Of a stretch of 64,000 nt of DNA, positions 25,398-35,601 are shown in pieces. The notes beneath the pieces are model-generated. The model worked only from the letters and a program-made list of their open reading frames with translations. It did no database searches and was not told the origin of the DNA. The stretch's first letter is position 1. The number at the start of each line of letters is the position of its first letter. The stretch is taken from positions 868,001 to 932,000 of the forward strand of contig QEYB01000180.1 of the NCBI GenBank assembly GCA_017562135.1, written 5' to 3'. Origin of the DNA: Dipylidium caninum (Eukaryota > Platyhelminthes > Cestoda > Cyclophyllidea > Dipylidiidae). The translations under genes and the position numbers were made by a program.

Positions 25398-26583
25398 CTA
25401 AAATACCACCTCGGGCTTACTGTCGAGCATATCGGAAACAATGCCAACCACAAAGGTCGAAAAACCACCCGCGACCTATCTCCGCAAGTTTAGTGAAACA
25501 AGCAAATTGATAGCATAATAATTTACATTAATCGCTATATCAATCAATCACCCATATGCATCCTCAAGTGAGGGTACACAGTTGTACTCGCTAAACCTGC
25601 CGTCCGACTACGTCGAGGACACTTGATTGATAAATTTGCACCTTCACGTTCGCCTCCCACATGCCATTTAACACCTCGTTTCCCAGTACAGGATGGCACC
25701 TCTTACACCTTCCAGCCGGTCATATGGTTGTTGATTTCGTCCCCTCGGCAAACCGGCATTTAACATTCACCATCGCTGAAATCAAAGTGATAATGTGTAA
25801 TAAATATCTCCATGCCTTTGCAGCGGATTAGTGCACTCGCGTTAAATGCTGGCACTCTCCGTTTAAATGAATAGTGACTCGGCACACGGTTTAAAAAAGC
25901 TCCAATCCTCGGGTCCTTCTGATTTAGTGATCATTCAAGATATATACGGTAGAGTTGATAATGCAAAATCAAATATTTCGCGAAAGAACCTCGTGACTCT
26001 TAACTTTAAGGCCTATGCATGCCTCCTTTACGAAGCTTGTTGATTCAAATTGATTAAGAATGCCGCACTTGATGATTATTGCCACCAGAAACTTTGTTAA
26101 TTGAAACCCGATGCTGGAGTGGAAAATGACATTCCAGAACTCTTATTACTCTGAGAATTTGAGAAATACCTGTCAACGAAACTAACCTATTTTTCAATAC
26201 TGTATCATTAATGCTGTGTGACAGTGAGCGTTCCTCTGCTGATGTGACGCATGGCTATACAGAGAACGGGGTCACTCTCTTTTCTTACAAAGTAATCAAT
26301 AATCTTGGAGTAGGAATAATTTAGGATTTCATTTTACTAGTTATTTGCACTAAATCTGTTTTATCCGCAATTCAATGACTCCATAAAGAGGTCGATACCC
26401 ATTGTTGATACCCCAGCAACATATCATCCATCATAATTGTCAACGATGCCAACGCATTCTCTGTTGCTGGAATCCGTCTTAACCCCCTGCTATGCATTGC
26501 CAATTCCATTACCGATAAATGTAAGGCGCTTCTTTTCATGATTTTCCTTGCAGGGTGAAGCAACTCCGTCAAGCCTTTATGAT
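25398..26583. other. Intergenic, nothing recognised
   Basis: Upstream flank of AASDHPPT and downstream flank of the small membrane-anchored gene. The open frame at 26372-26614 (-) overlaps the last exon of that gene in another frame and is treated as a shadow. Confidence 0.45.
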
Positions 26584-27115
26584 TTAACGCACATGAATTT
26601 TGCCTATGGTACATTGTCGTTCATTTAGCCTGCAACAGGCCTCAAGTTTTTCCCGCTGTGTATGACTGGTACCTTATTTACTGTATTATGAGATTAATAT
26701 CGAAATTTTTAATTTTTAACATCTACCTTGCCAACATCATGAAACTCCATCTGAAGTGCCTTTTTCTTTATTTTGGGATCGTTGAATGCCATGCATGACT
26801 TCAGTTAATTACGATTTTGGCATGTCATGCGTTTTACCTCGACAACCTACCGTTCGATCCACCATTTTTTCGTCTTCCACGCAGTCCAACTGATATAAAA
26901 CAGGGGACTACCTTCGAAGCCAATTCTTTTACATCATCCCCGCTTGTCTTGTGAGATTTCCTTCGAAAATTCTGAGATTTGTAGTGTAAAATCCTCATTT
27001 TGTTAGTGGTTAATAGGTCGTATGAGGTCAGTGTTGTGAACAGGAGGGAAGCGAACGCGATGAGAGTCGGTGAGAAAAATGTTAAAATGCAGATTCCTCG
27101 CTTCGCCTTGACCAT
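26584..27115 (-). CDS. Small membrane-anchored protein, unidentified
   Basis: Three exons in phase 0 throughout: 26912-27115, 26727-26798, 26584-26655, giving 115 residues. Residues 1-10 hold MVKAKRG and are followed by a hydrophobic run of about 22 residues (ICILTFF...FASLLFTTL), typical of a signal anchor or uncleaved signal peptide with the basic side in the cytosol. The rest is hydrophilic and lysine-rich, and ends with a Cys-containing stretch (KLEACCRLNERQCTIG). The three donor/acceptor pairs are GTAGTC, GTAGAT and ordinary AGs. I do not recognise the family. The consistent phases over three exons argue for a real gene, but no homology supports it. Confidence 0.38.
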
Positions 27116-28665
27116 CGCCAATGGCTTCTTTCACAGTGTGTTGGGTGTACTTTGCGTCGAAATTCATCTTACAAGTGCGGAGGCAATAAGCAGAAAGGGC
27201 ATCCATCTTGTTTTAACAAACTAGACAAGTTGGTCGTTTATCAATTACGGTAAGCAAGTGTAACAATATCGACAATTGCGAAAGTTATTTTTGAATCATA
27301 CAAGAGTATTTTGGTCTAAAATGTCGGAGGCTCTATTTTTATGGGGAAATCCCGTTATAACATTAGAAGCTACATTGGGGAAAACGATTCAGGATTTTTT
27401 GTTATTCCATTGGCTGAATAAGTGACAATAGTCTAGGAAGCCGAACGTAGACATGTGCTTTATTGTGCGTAGTTGTTCTTTGCTCTTTCGCCGAGTGGTT
27501 CTTCTCAGCAGAGATGCTTCTAGATATAACAATACTTATACGAAGTATAACTGAGGTTAGGTAGCTCGGACTTAGTAATAACCTACCTCCCCCTCAATAA
27601 TAAGGCCAGAGTTAGCTCGCATTTTTAGTACAGGGCGTCATTCCCTCTGCTCAGGTACGTATTCCTTCTGATAGACAGTCGCCCCGTCGAAGGGCGCTCC
27701 TCGAGGCATATAGCAGGTAAGCTGCCTATGAAGTACTCGGCACTCCTTTAGAGAGCATTTGCGCTACTCTTATAATTTGTTGCACTCTTAATATAATTAG
27801 TTGAAATGTTTGAACTGCGCAAGCATTTGATTCATAAGTCAACAGATATAAACTAAGTACGAATACATAATCTGGCAAAACTTTCTGAGTGTAAAAGAAG
27901 TTTTTTATCTTCGACATTGCTCACTTTCGCATTATTAATGTCTGTTAAGAAAAATTATCTTAAAAGTAAAAATGATTGCTGTCTTCCTCACATAAGAATG
28001 ACGGCTGAAAAGCAACTGTCGAAAAAAATATCGTGGAGATGTGAGCTAATTAGTACATATTGCACAATTCCTCAATTGGTGATAACATCTACGCACCCTG
28101 TAGTACGGAGATGTAAACGCTTCTGTACACAGAGGATATCATATATATTGCCATTTGTAAAACCCATCTAAAATAGACATTACGCGTTTTCTGATAAAAT
28201 CCTAATGAGAAAACCCTATTTGGATCAGAAGCCGGGTGGGTGGTTTTATCAATTTTCATCTTTCGATTTTCAAGGGAATATATTTGGCCGCGTAGGTAGC
28301 TTATATTTAGCTTATATTCTGGAAGAGGTCATTCAGTGTAGTCCATCTGATGTGTGGTTTCATTTGAAAAGGTGTATCGTTGCGTAGTGGTGCTGCACCT
28401 GGTCGAAAAGGCCTTTGTTTCCCTTGAGTAAGATGGTGAAGGCTTGTTTGCCTATATTTAGTCAATCAGGTGTGTTTAATGTAACAAATGTGACACATTG
28501 GTATATAATTTTAACACCATTATTTGTGCTCAATAATGGCACTACCAAAAGGTGCGCATATTCGAGTGTAGTGATTTGTAACACCACAAATGATAAGTAA
28601 ATAGAAAAAGAGCATGGAGGTACTGGAGGTGTCCAAAGACGTTGCCTTTACACTTTGATACAGAA
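27116..28665. other. Intergenic or intronic, nothing recognised
   Basis: AT-rich sequence with short open frames on both strands (up to about 84 codons). None joins convincingly to its neighbours. It could hold 5' untranslated exons of the gene at 26.6-27.1 kb or further 3' exons of the gene at 28.7-30.3 kb. Confidence 0.4.
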
Positions 28666-30264
28666 TCAGTTGTAAAATTCATCAAAAAAGTCAGTCCGAG
28701 GTGGTTGACTGAAAGGCCTGCAGGCATTTACAGGTTTAATAGCGCCATAAACTACGTAATAATTGGAATGAAAATGTTTTCCTTCGAATTCTGGCGACGG
28801 CTTTAGGTATTCATATCTTGCAACAAAACTTCCGACGAGATTGTACATTCCACCTTTGTAATCCTCTGTGCGAATGTAGTTAGGCGTGTAGGTCAAGTGG
28901 ATAGAATAGATTCGTTGTGGACAACTCATATGAAAATATACGCATTAAACATGGAATATGGCGCAACCATCAAGAAGGACCCGCTAGACAATAAGCAAAT
29001 TAAATTATATAATGTTTCAAGTCCTACAAAAACGCAATTCCTATACTGGGTACAAAGGAGTCATTACCTGAGTAAGTAGCTTCCCCAAGAAAATTATCCA
29101 GAATTCTCTCACGGTGTTGTGATTTGATTTGGTAAACCTTAACAGGGACTTTTTCTAAAGGACGATCAGAAATGGAAGGCGCTAATCTGGGACAGACACT
29201 TTACCGATAAAAGACAGAAAAAAACCATAATAATTCATATGCATATATCCTGTAGAGACTTCTAACAATATTTACTAATGGCAACCAGATCACTTTATCC
29301 TTATTCAATATGTGTTCGTGAAGATTTCAATGGTGTACCTGCAACTGGACAGGGGATGTCTGTATCGCCTCATTGATGTGAAAATTAGTCAACTTTCGGT
29401 CTAATAGCGTGACAAAACATAAGTGCTTATCAAAAATAGACAGACTTATCAGGATGTGTGAACCAAATAGTACCTTCGTACTAAATTTTTACGCGTAATA
29501 AACGGGGAAATCTACAAATGAAATAAATAAATTAGCGGGAGGCAGGCAAATTACTTCACGTCTCCAGAATGTCCTGCGAAATCATGTTGACAGTGAAATG
29601 CGCAGAAAACTCAGCAACAACGGTTACCGTCTTCATAAATATACTGTATTATTTGAAAATATGAAACAGGATTTTTAAATGTTTTGGCAAATATTACTCC
29701 GAAAAACCATACATTAACAAAATAGTCCTCGTTGGAAAGCGCACCCCTACACAAAAATGTGAGTTTCTTACCAGTAAATTTTATGTTATACAACTTTAAC
29801 CCTCAAATTTGCCACTAGAGAAACATAAGATTGCGGTTTTTAGGCTTTCGGGAGCCCAAAGGCAATGATACATGGTCAATCCCACAACAGCAAAAAAGAG
29901 AGGTGGGTTATATTAATTTCGATTGAAAGGTGAACAAAAAATGACGAGTAACTTCGATTTGCTTGGAGAGACAAGAATTACGAACATCATTTGGGTCAAA
30001 CAGCAAGTTACAACGCTCCCGTGCGTCATTTCCAGTAACAATGGTTCCATGGAGGGCACGACAAATGCTAAAGTTTAAGAATAGCTTGAGGTCGACTCCC
30101 GCAATTAATGAAATAACCAGTATATTCTGTAGCGCTAAAGGATAGGCGACATCCTGTTTATCGTAAACATGTAAGCACTTTTGCCGCGTCTTAATAAAAT
30201 CAAGCTGATAATCTATTCGTCTTGACAAATACAACAAATACGTTCGCGACTCATCCTTTGACAT
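28666..30264 (-). CDS. Unidentified protein, three linked exons
   Basis: Exons 29982-30264, 29068-29181 and 28666-28865 (the last read through to a stop) join with matching phases (1, 1, then open) into 198 codons. The first exon has a hydrophobic stretch near residues 48-62 (NILVISLIAGVDLKLFL). The second contains VKVYQIKSQHRERILDNFLGEA, broken here as VKVYQIKSQ and RERILDNFLGEA, which faintly recalls the 'DRDRFSKNDFIGE' turn of C2 domains. The third is aromatic-rich (FVARYEYLK, HFHSNYYVVYG). A donor at about 28731 could link to further exons. The start codon at 30264 is simply the first in frame, and upstream exons may exist. I cannot name it; the C2 idea is weak. Confidence 0.35.
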
Positions 30265-31370
30265 CCGCGAGCCGTTCGAAAAGGTGCACTTTAACCCATC
30301 AACTATTTCGTTTATGGGGATGAATAATTGGCCGATTTAGCCCTAATAACCTCATTCCTTATCACTGACAGGCATTAAGGTTAACATCTACATCCAATTA
30401 CTGTACTCATTCGCTCTGACCCAGTTTTTGTACTATTTTTTTTGCAAGTCACTTTAACTGCCATTTTCTTCTTCAATTTCAACTATTGTACAACAATAAT
30501 TTCAACTTTTTTGAGCATTTTTTAAAGGTGCCTTGCCGTTCCATCTATGTGTTACAATAATAAATCTAATCTGCTAGCTCTAAGGTCAAATTTTTTGGTT
30601 AATGCTTTTTCAGTGGCAAATACGGTGCGATAATTCGACATAGCACTCACCTCAATAGCTTACCATGCATCAAAACGCGAGGCGTCCTAATCTAAGAGTC
30701 CAATTTTACAATATATCAATGAGACTACTGTCCTTATAATTGTAGTCTCATCATGTATACTGAAGTTTTGGATGATGATGGATGGTTAGAGTTCTACAAT
30801 AATAATTGTGAAGGAATCTGATCCCTTGTCTTTGTCTGCACTGCACCCCTGCAATCTAGATTGTTCCGTATTGATGGCGATTAGTCGAGGATGAAGTGGA
30901 GGTTTGGTACCACTCCTTAAAATAACACATTACAAATACCAATTTAGCTGGTGTTATGTCGCTTCTTCATGTACCGGCGGATAAAACTTGAAAAATGATT
31001 CTTACAACAAGGGGCTAAGAATGCGATGCAAATAAATATCATTTAGAAAAGACGACATGAAAGCACATTATTAATCCCCTCTTGCGCGGTAAAACTACTA
31101 AATGCGTTAGTCTATTTAATCTATTCCTGTCTGAGGCAAAATGTATTATGCTCTTTGCCGTACGTTTTCACAGTTGCGTAACTAAGCACGTGTTCTTTTT
31201 TTGATAAATAGGGGTCCATTCGCTGCATATTTGCATGTCATTTGTACTTCTTTGATTTTTCCTAATATTCTAAGCGGCCATGTTCACGAATAAATTGATT
31301 AGTACTTTTAAATTAACCATCGCTTAACCACGTGGTTTGCACATCATAATATTAAAATCCGAAATTCCAG
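30265..31370. other. Intergenic, nothing recognised
   Basis: AT-rich, no open frame of note, no repeat seen. It should contain the promoter of the G gamma gene at its right end. Confidence 0.5.
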
Positions 31371-31589
31371 ATGGATTCAGATAGGATTGCCAGGTCGATC
31401 GAAGAACTGAGGAATGAGAAAAGAAACTTGGACGCCCAATTGGAATTTCCTAGAGAGTCAGCGGAAAAACTCATTAGAGAACTTATTCATCACGTGCAGC
31501 AGCACGAATCTACCGACCCATGGGCTGATAAAGCCATTGCAAGGAAAGCGGAAAATAAATTCAAGAAAAGTACATGTGTTTTATCTTAA
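31371..31589 (+). CDS. Heterotrimeric G-protein gamma subunit
   Basis: A 72-residue protein of the size and layout of G gamma: an N-terminal amphipathic helix (IEELRNEKRNLDAQLEF), the RESAEKLIRELI helix with the family spacing, QQHESTDPW where the family has EDPL/KDPF, and a C-terminal prenylation box CVLS. The terminal serine predicts farnesylation, as in GNGT1 (CVIS), rather than the geranylgeranylation of most gamma chains. The usual NPF before the box is NKF here. The coding region appears uninterrupted. The start codon sits directly behind TTCCAG, a likely splice acceptor, so the 5' untranslated exon (or a trans-spliced leader) must join exactly at ATG. It would work at the plasma membrane as an obligate dimer with G beta. 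Confidence 0.87.
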   Translation: MDSDRIARSIEELRNEKRNLDAQLEFPRESAEKLIRELIHHVQQHESTDPWADKAIARKAENKFKKSTCVLS

Positions 31590-31648
31590 GATACTGGGCT
31601 CACTGCTTTAAACGCAAAATTGTTTTCACATTACAAGTTGCCGAAAAA

Positions 31649-32027
31649 ATGTCACTGCTTACAAACTCTAAGACCTATAGTGTTAACGAAGCATCAAATT
31701 GTCAAGTCCCAAGCTCAATAAACATTTCTGCCACGCACAGAAGAAATAGTGGAAGGTTTACTCTACTTCGGCACTATGCACCCTTAAAGAGTTGAAAAGC
31801 TGAATCTGGTTGAAAGTGACAGTTCAGCAGCTCCAGATGTCAACAGTACGCATAAATGGTGGAGGAACTTATATCTGTCTGTGTTTATCTTCGTCTTAAT
31901 CTTCCCTATGGCCAGTTTCACGATAGATGTTATTGCCATTGCTCCCCGCCTGAATGATCCCCACCAAGATGTATTTGGAGTGTTTGAATGGGAGCTGGCG
32001 AGTGCATCGAAGGAGCCTTTAAAATAG
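31649..32027 (+). CDS. Small single-pass membrane protein, unidentified
   Basis: Exons 31649-31755 and 31790-32027 are separated by a 34-nt GT-AG micro-intron that restores one frame of 114 residues. After a Ser/Asn-rich N-terminus it has KWWRNLYLSVFIFVLIF followed by PMASFTIDVIAIAP: one membrane segment with aromatic and basic residues on the N-terminal side. A donor GTATTT at 31971 (phase 0) could instead join the acidic exon 32945-33061. It follows the G gamma gene by only 60 bases on the same strand, so it could share that transcript's 3' region or be a separate unit. No family recognised. Confidence 0.4.
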
Positions 32028-33714
32028 CATGGTTTATTCTTTATAATAGGCCTGCACACTAAATTTTTTTCTTCTTGCCCTTGCATCCGTGGCCAACTAC
32101 GTATTTTAATAATATTATTACCCAAGTAATACCTGCACCCGTTTACAAACCCTATAATTCGGCATTCGTTAACTTACGGCTGTGATGTGATATCAATTGA
32201 AGCCACTCATATCGCCTTATTTAAGATATGCGATGGTGCACAAAGAGACTTTAGTGTACCCTATCAGTATTGCTTGGCATTATGAGATAATTAGGTTTAT
32301 GCTGCTGCATTAATGGTTCACGGCGTAACTCCCGAGACATTTTGGAGCCATCAATCCCTTGTATATAGAAAAATGCAAGGGGTAAATTGACGCCGTGTTG
32401 TTTATAGGTTTAATTTCAGTCTCCAATCATTCAGTAGTGAAAATGAGGGATCCTTTTACACCCAGGCGACTCTTTTAACTTAAAAGCAACCCTACTTTTT
32501 CATTTGCCCTACAGGTTATTTTTTAACAGTAACGAATTTTAACAATGATTCGCCAAAAAATCACGTCCTTCGGCAATAAATCAACGGAATATTTATTAAA
32601 ACTGATACTAGTAAGGAAAATACATTTAGCAGCTTTTGCCGCCATTTAACTCTATTTACCTAACTCAGTTTATGTAATCTAAATATTGCTATTTCATTGG
32701 TGTAGCCCTCAAAATTCGTTTTGCAGCGTGGATCGGCTTGTCTCTGTGTGTGTGTGTGCGTGTATGTGTGTACCTGTGTGCGTACCTTAGTGCTCTGATG
32801 GGATTGGAAAGTCTTAAAAATTTACCAGTTTTTCACGAGCAGAATTTTAAAAATTACATCCCCTACAGACTTTCCTCCCAACCACGGATCATATATATAA
32901 ATACCAAACACGGAATCTCGTCTCCCACTCATCTTTCTCAACAGGATCCGGACGAGGAAAGTAATCAAAAACGTAGTTATTTACGCCAGGACTCTGATGA
33001 ACAATGTTCTTTGAAGGATATCTCGGGGAGCACACCAAGTAAACAGCGAAAGCTTGACTAAGTCGCGTGTGACTGCATTTGTATCTTAAAAATTCCACAT
33101 CTGTATAGATTTTTATTTTTCCCGTATTTATCGTCTTACGCCTCTTTTAAATGAAGCGTAGTCCTTTGGAGAGGTTATTTAGAAATGTGGCGCCTCAGGC
33201 AAACCATTCCAGATGCTCTGCAACTGCGTGACGTCTCGCAGTAGCGCCACCTGCTCAACCTTAACCTTGGCCACTTATGTTTTCACTGAGTTACAAGCAC
33301 AGGCTTTTCCTCGAACCGTTTTTAAGTTAACCTGCTATAGACCACAGAATTTCGTTCTTTTCCATTGCATTAATCCCCTGTATCATCCCTCAGCCTTTAA
33401 CTTTCGTTCCCTCATATTTTTTGCGCGCCTTTACTTTTACATGCAAGCAATCACCTCAAGCCCCACTGTATTGCATAAGACCAGTTTTTCCTAAAAATTC
33501 TTCGTTCTTCCGCTGTTAACTTTTCAAATAATGAGTGACGGTTTTTTGGGTGTGTGCTGTAGAATCAGAAGACGACTTTTAGAGATCACAGTATATTAAG
33601 TCGCGAAGACATGATAAATTATAAGCAGAAAGGAATTAAAATGATAAGTGCTTTTTGCAAACCAAGGGTGGCGAATTGAGGAGCACAGTTTCGGAAGGCC
33701 CATTCAGCTCGTGG
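32028..33714. other. Mostly non-coding, one candidate exon
   Basis: Contains a (GT)n run at about 32742-32775 and the candidate terminal exon listed separately. The rest shows no gene. The right end is the 3' flank of the TXNDC17-like gene. Confidence 0.45.
32945..33061 (+). CDS. Candidate terminal exon, acidic/basic tail
   Basis: A good acceptor (tttctcaacag) precedes an open stretch of 38 codons ending in TAA. It encodes a polar tail with DPDEESNQKRSYLRQDSDE and a C-terminal KQRKLD. It is phase 0 and so can follow the donor at 31971 of the membrane-protein gene, which would replace that protein's last residues. Evidence is splice-site quality and composition only. Confidence 0.3.
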   Translation, partial: DPDEESNQKRSYLRQDSDEQCSLKDISGSTPSKQRKLD

Positions 33715-34707
33715 TCAGTTGAAAAATTCGTTCAACGCTTCTTTATTAAGGCAAGCTGAACCATTTAGACGCTTGACCACTGTTTCAGGCTAGGTAAGAA
33801 TAATGAAAAAAGACGACCAACAGCTTCGTTTTGTCAGCTAGAGGAGCAAACTTACGCGTTACGTAGTCGAGAAACTTACTCCCGTAAGCAGTAGTAACGT
33901 TGGAATGTCAGTCAGCTGGTAGGTTTCATGACTTCTGAAGTAGTTGGATACATCTTGCCAACTAAAATACAATATTCAGTCGATCGTAAATATTGGCTCC
34001 TACACCTCAATTTATAAATTTGGACTACCATTTTTTCCTCAGTTCTTATAAGGATGAGGAAAAGGACCCAATACCTTCAGTGTCCCATAGTGGAAAGGCT
34101 TCCGCAATCAAATTCACTGTTTCATTTGACAAAGAGCAAACCTACGCTTTCTCGTCACCGACTTCCGCCATTAGAAATACCGTCTTCTCTGAAGCAGAGT
34201 TCAGGAGAGGTTCCAGTAACGATTCAACTACCAAATGAATAGAACCGTTCACGAGACCCTCATTATGGCTAAATCGGTACCGTAAAAATTTCCCATTTAT
34301 TTGGTACAGAATTGTGGAAATTAACTTGTAGTCCAGCATTACTGGCATCTTAACCAAAGTGTATTAATTTTGCGGCAAAGTAATGCTTCATTCATAACAT
34401 GAGGTCAGGGTTAGTATACTAGAAATGGCAGGGTACTCGTTATTGAGGAAATCGAAGGAGCAATGGAACAAAAGTAAATCTTAAGGGTTTCATGGGATGC
34501 AAGTCAGGTGTGTCAATATAATATTACTTTTCGCTAATGTTTAGCCTCACCTTCTCGGCACGCCTTATTCCAGCTGTCACCAGTAGTGATGTCAGTCGAA
34601 CCTTCGAACAATAGAATCACCTTCGAGCCACCGTAGTTGGCGAAAACTTCCTCCAATTTCCTCGCGATCTCATCGCGCGACCGCACATAGATTTGCGTGG
34701 CCGGCAT
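33715..34707 (-). CDS. TXNDC17: TXNDC17-like thioredoxin-fold protein
   Basis: Exons 34551-34707, 34146-34227, 33880-33961 and 33715-33789 give 131 residues (human TXNDC17 has 123). The alignment is gap-free from the active site to the second conserved tryptophan: 31 residues separate C50 from W81 as in human. VFLMAEVGDEKA matches the family's VFIYCQVGEKP and LTDIPTLLLL matches VTAVPTLLKYG, including the cis-proline (P100). TXNDC17 (TRP14) is a cytosolic disulfide reductase fed by thioredoxin reductase. In this copy the WCPDC active site reads WNKAC: the first, nucleophilic cysteine is Asn47 and only Cys50 remains. The loop GSTDITTGDSW keeps the family's insertion before the active site. The start was taken at the first ATG (34707); an upstream in-frame TTG is unlikely. 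It lies on the same strand and about 900 bases beyond the end of RAD54L2. Confidence 0.9.
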
Positions 34708-35601
34708 TTTGCTATCCAAAACGAAAACGAGAATTAGTTTCTTCTCGTAAATGAAAATTTGGCTGATAAATCGTTGCTACGCCTTGCAATTTCTGGGGTG
34801 AAGTCGCGCACAGAACCCCACCCGATTCTGATGTATGGAAGTCGATTTGGATACCGTGGTTGTAAGTTAAGGAAGCATTACCGAAATTTTAAGGTCATTT
34901 ATCGCAGGATCCTATTTCCCCTTTGCGAACATACTACGCACAGTAGTTTCGCCACTTAATGTGAGGCAAATACGCATCAGCCGGCATAACTGCACTAATG
35001 ATCCCTAGACGTTTAAAATCACGGATTACGTAACGCGACCTCCCAGTCTTACTGGTTGACAAGGAGTGAAAAAATGAACTATCGTAAACAAATAATCGTT
35101 GATCGAAGATCGTTTAAGGGCAAGTGGTAGGGTCAAATGTAACCTATTATAATAAGAATGCCGTTTACAAGCAAAACCAGTCAGAATCATCAATCATTGA
35201 ATCAGTACTTTCTTAAGCCCCGTTGATGTCCATTTCAATTGAGAATGACAATGTTTAATAAACATAAATTGTGACATTTGGAAATTTGCTTATTTAATTT
35301 TTAGAAAAAAATACTTAATGCCCATCCGAATAAGCTAAGCGGACGAACGAAGGTTTCCAATCCACACGGAAATAGCAATCTCAGTAGTAGTTTTGGGTGA
35401 GTTCACGCGAAACTGACCATGCGTAAGAGAAAGGACATGCAAAGAAAAGGAAGAATTAATTCACAACTTCCATATAATTTTTCTACAAGCGGAGTAATAA
35501 TCAGATTCACGAACAGGGTTGTATAAATGCGGAAATATAAGAGATATACATAGGAAATACAACGAGAAAGCGCTAGACAACATAATTTGTACAAATGGTA
35601 C
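34708..35601. other. Intergenic TXNDC17 / RAD54L2
   Basis: Promoter of the TXNDC17-like gene and 3' flank of RAD54L2. No gene seen. Confidence 0.55.

Noticed and set aside
26372..26614. 80-codon minus-strand frame
   Set aside because: Overlaps the last exon of the small membrane-anchored gene in a different frame that has no splice link.
33993..34238. 81-codon open frame on the plus strand
   Set aside because: It lies antisense across exon 2 of the TXNDC17-like gene, whose frame, spacing and splice sites all fit a known family.
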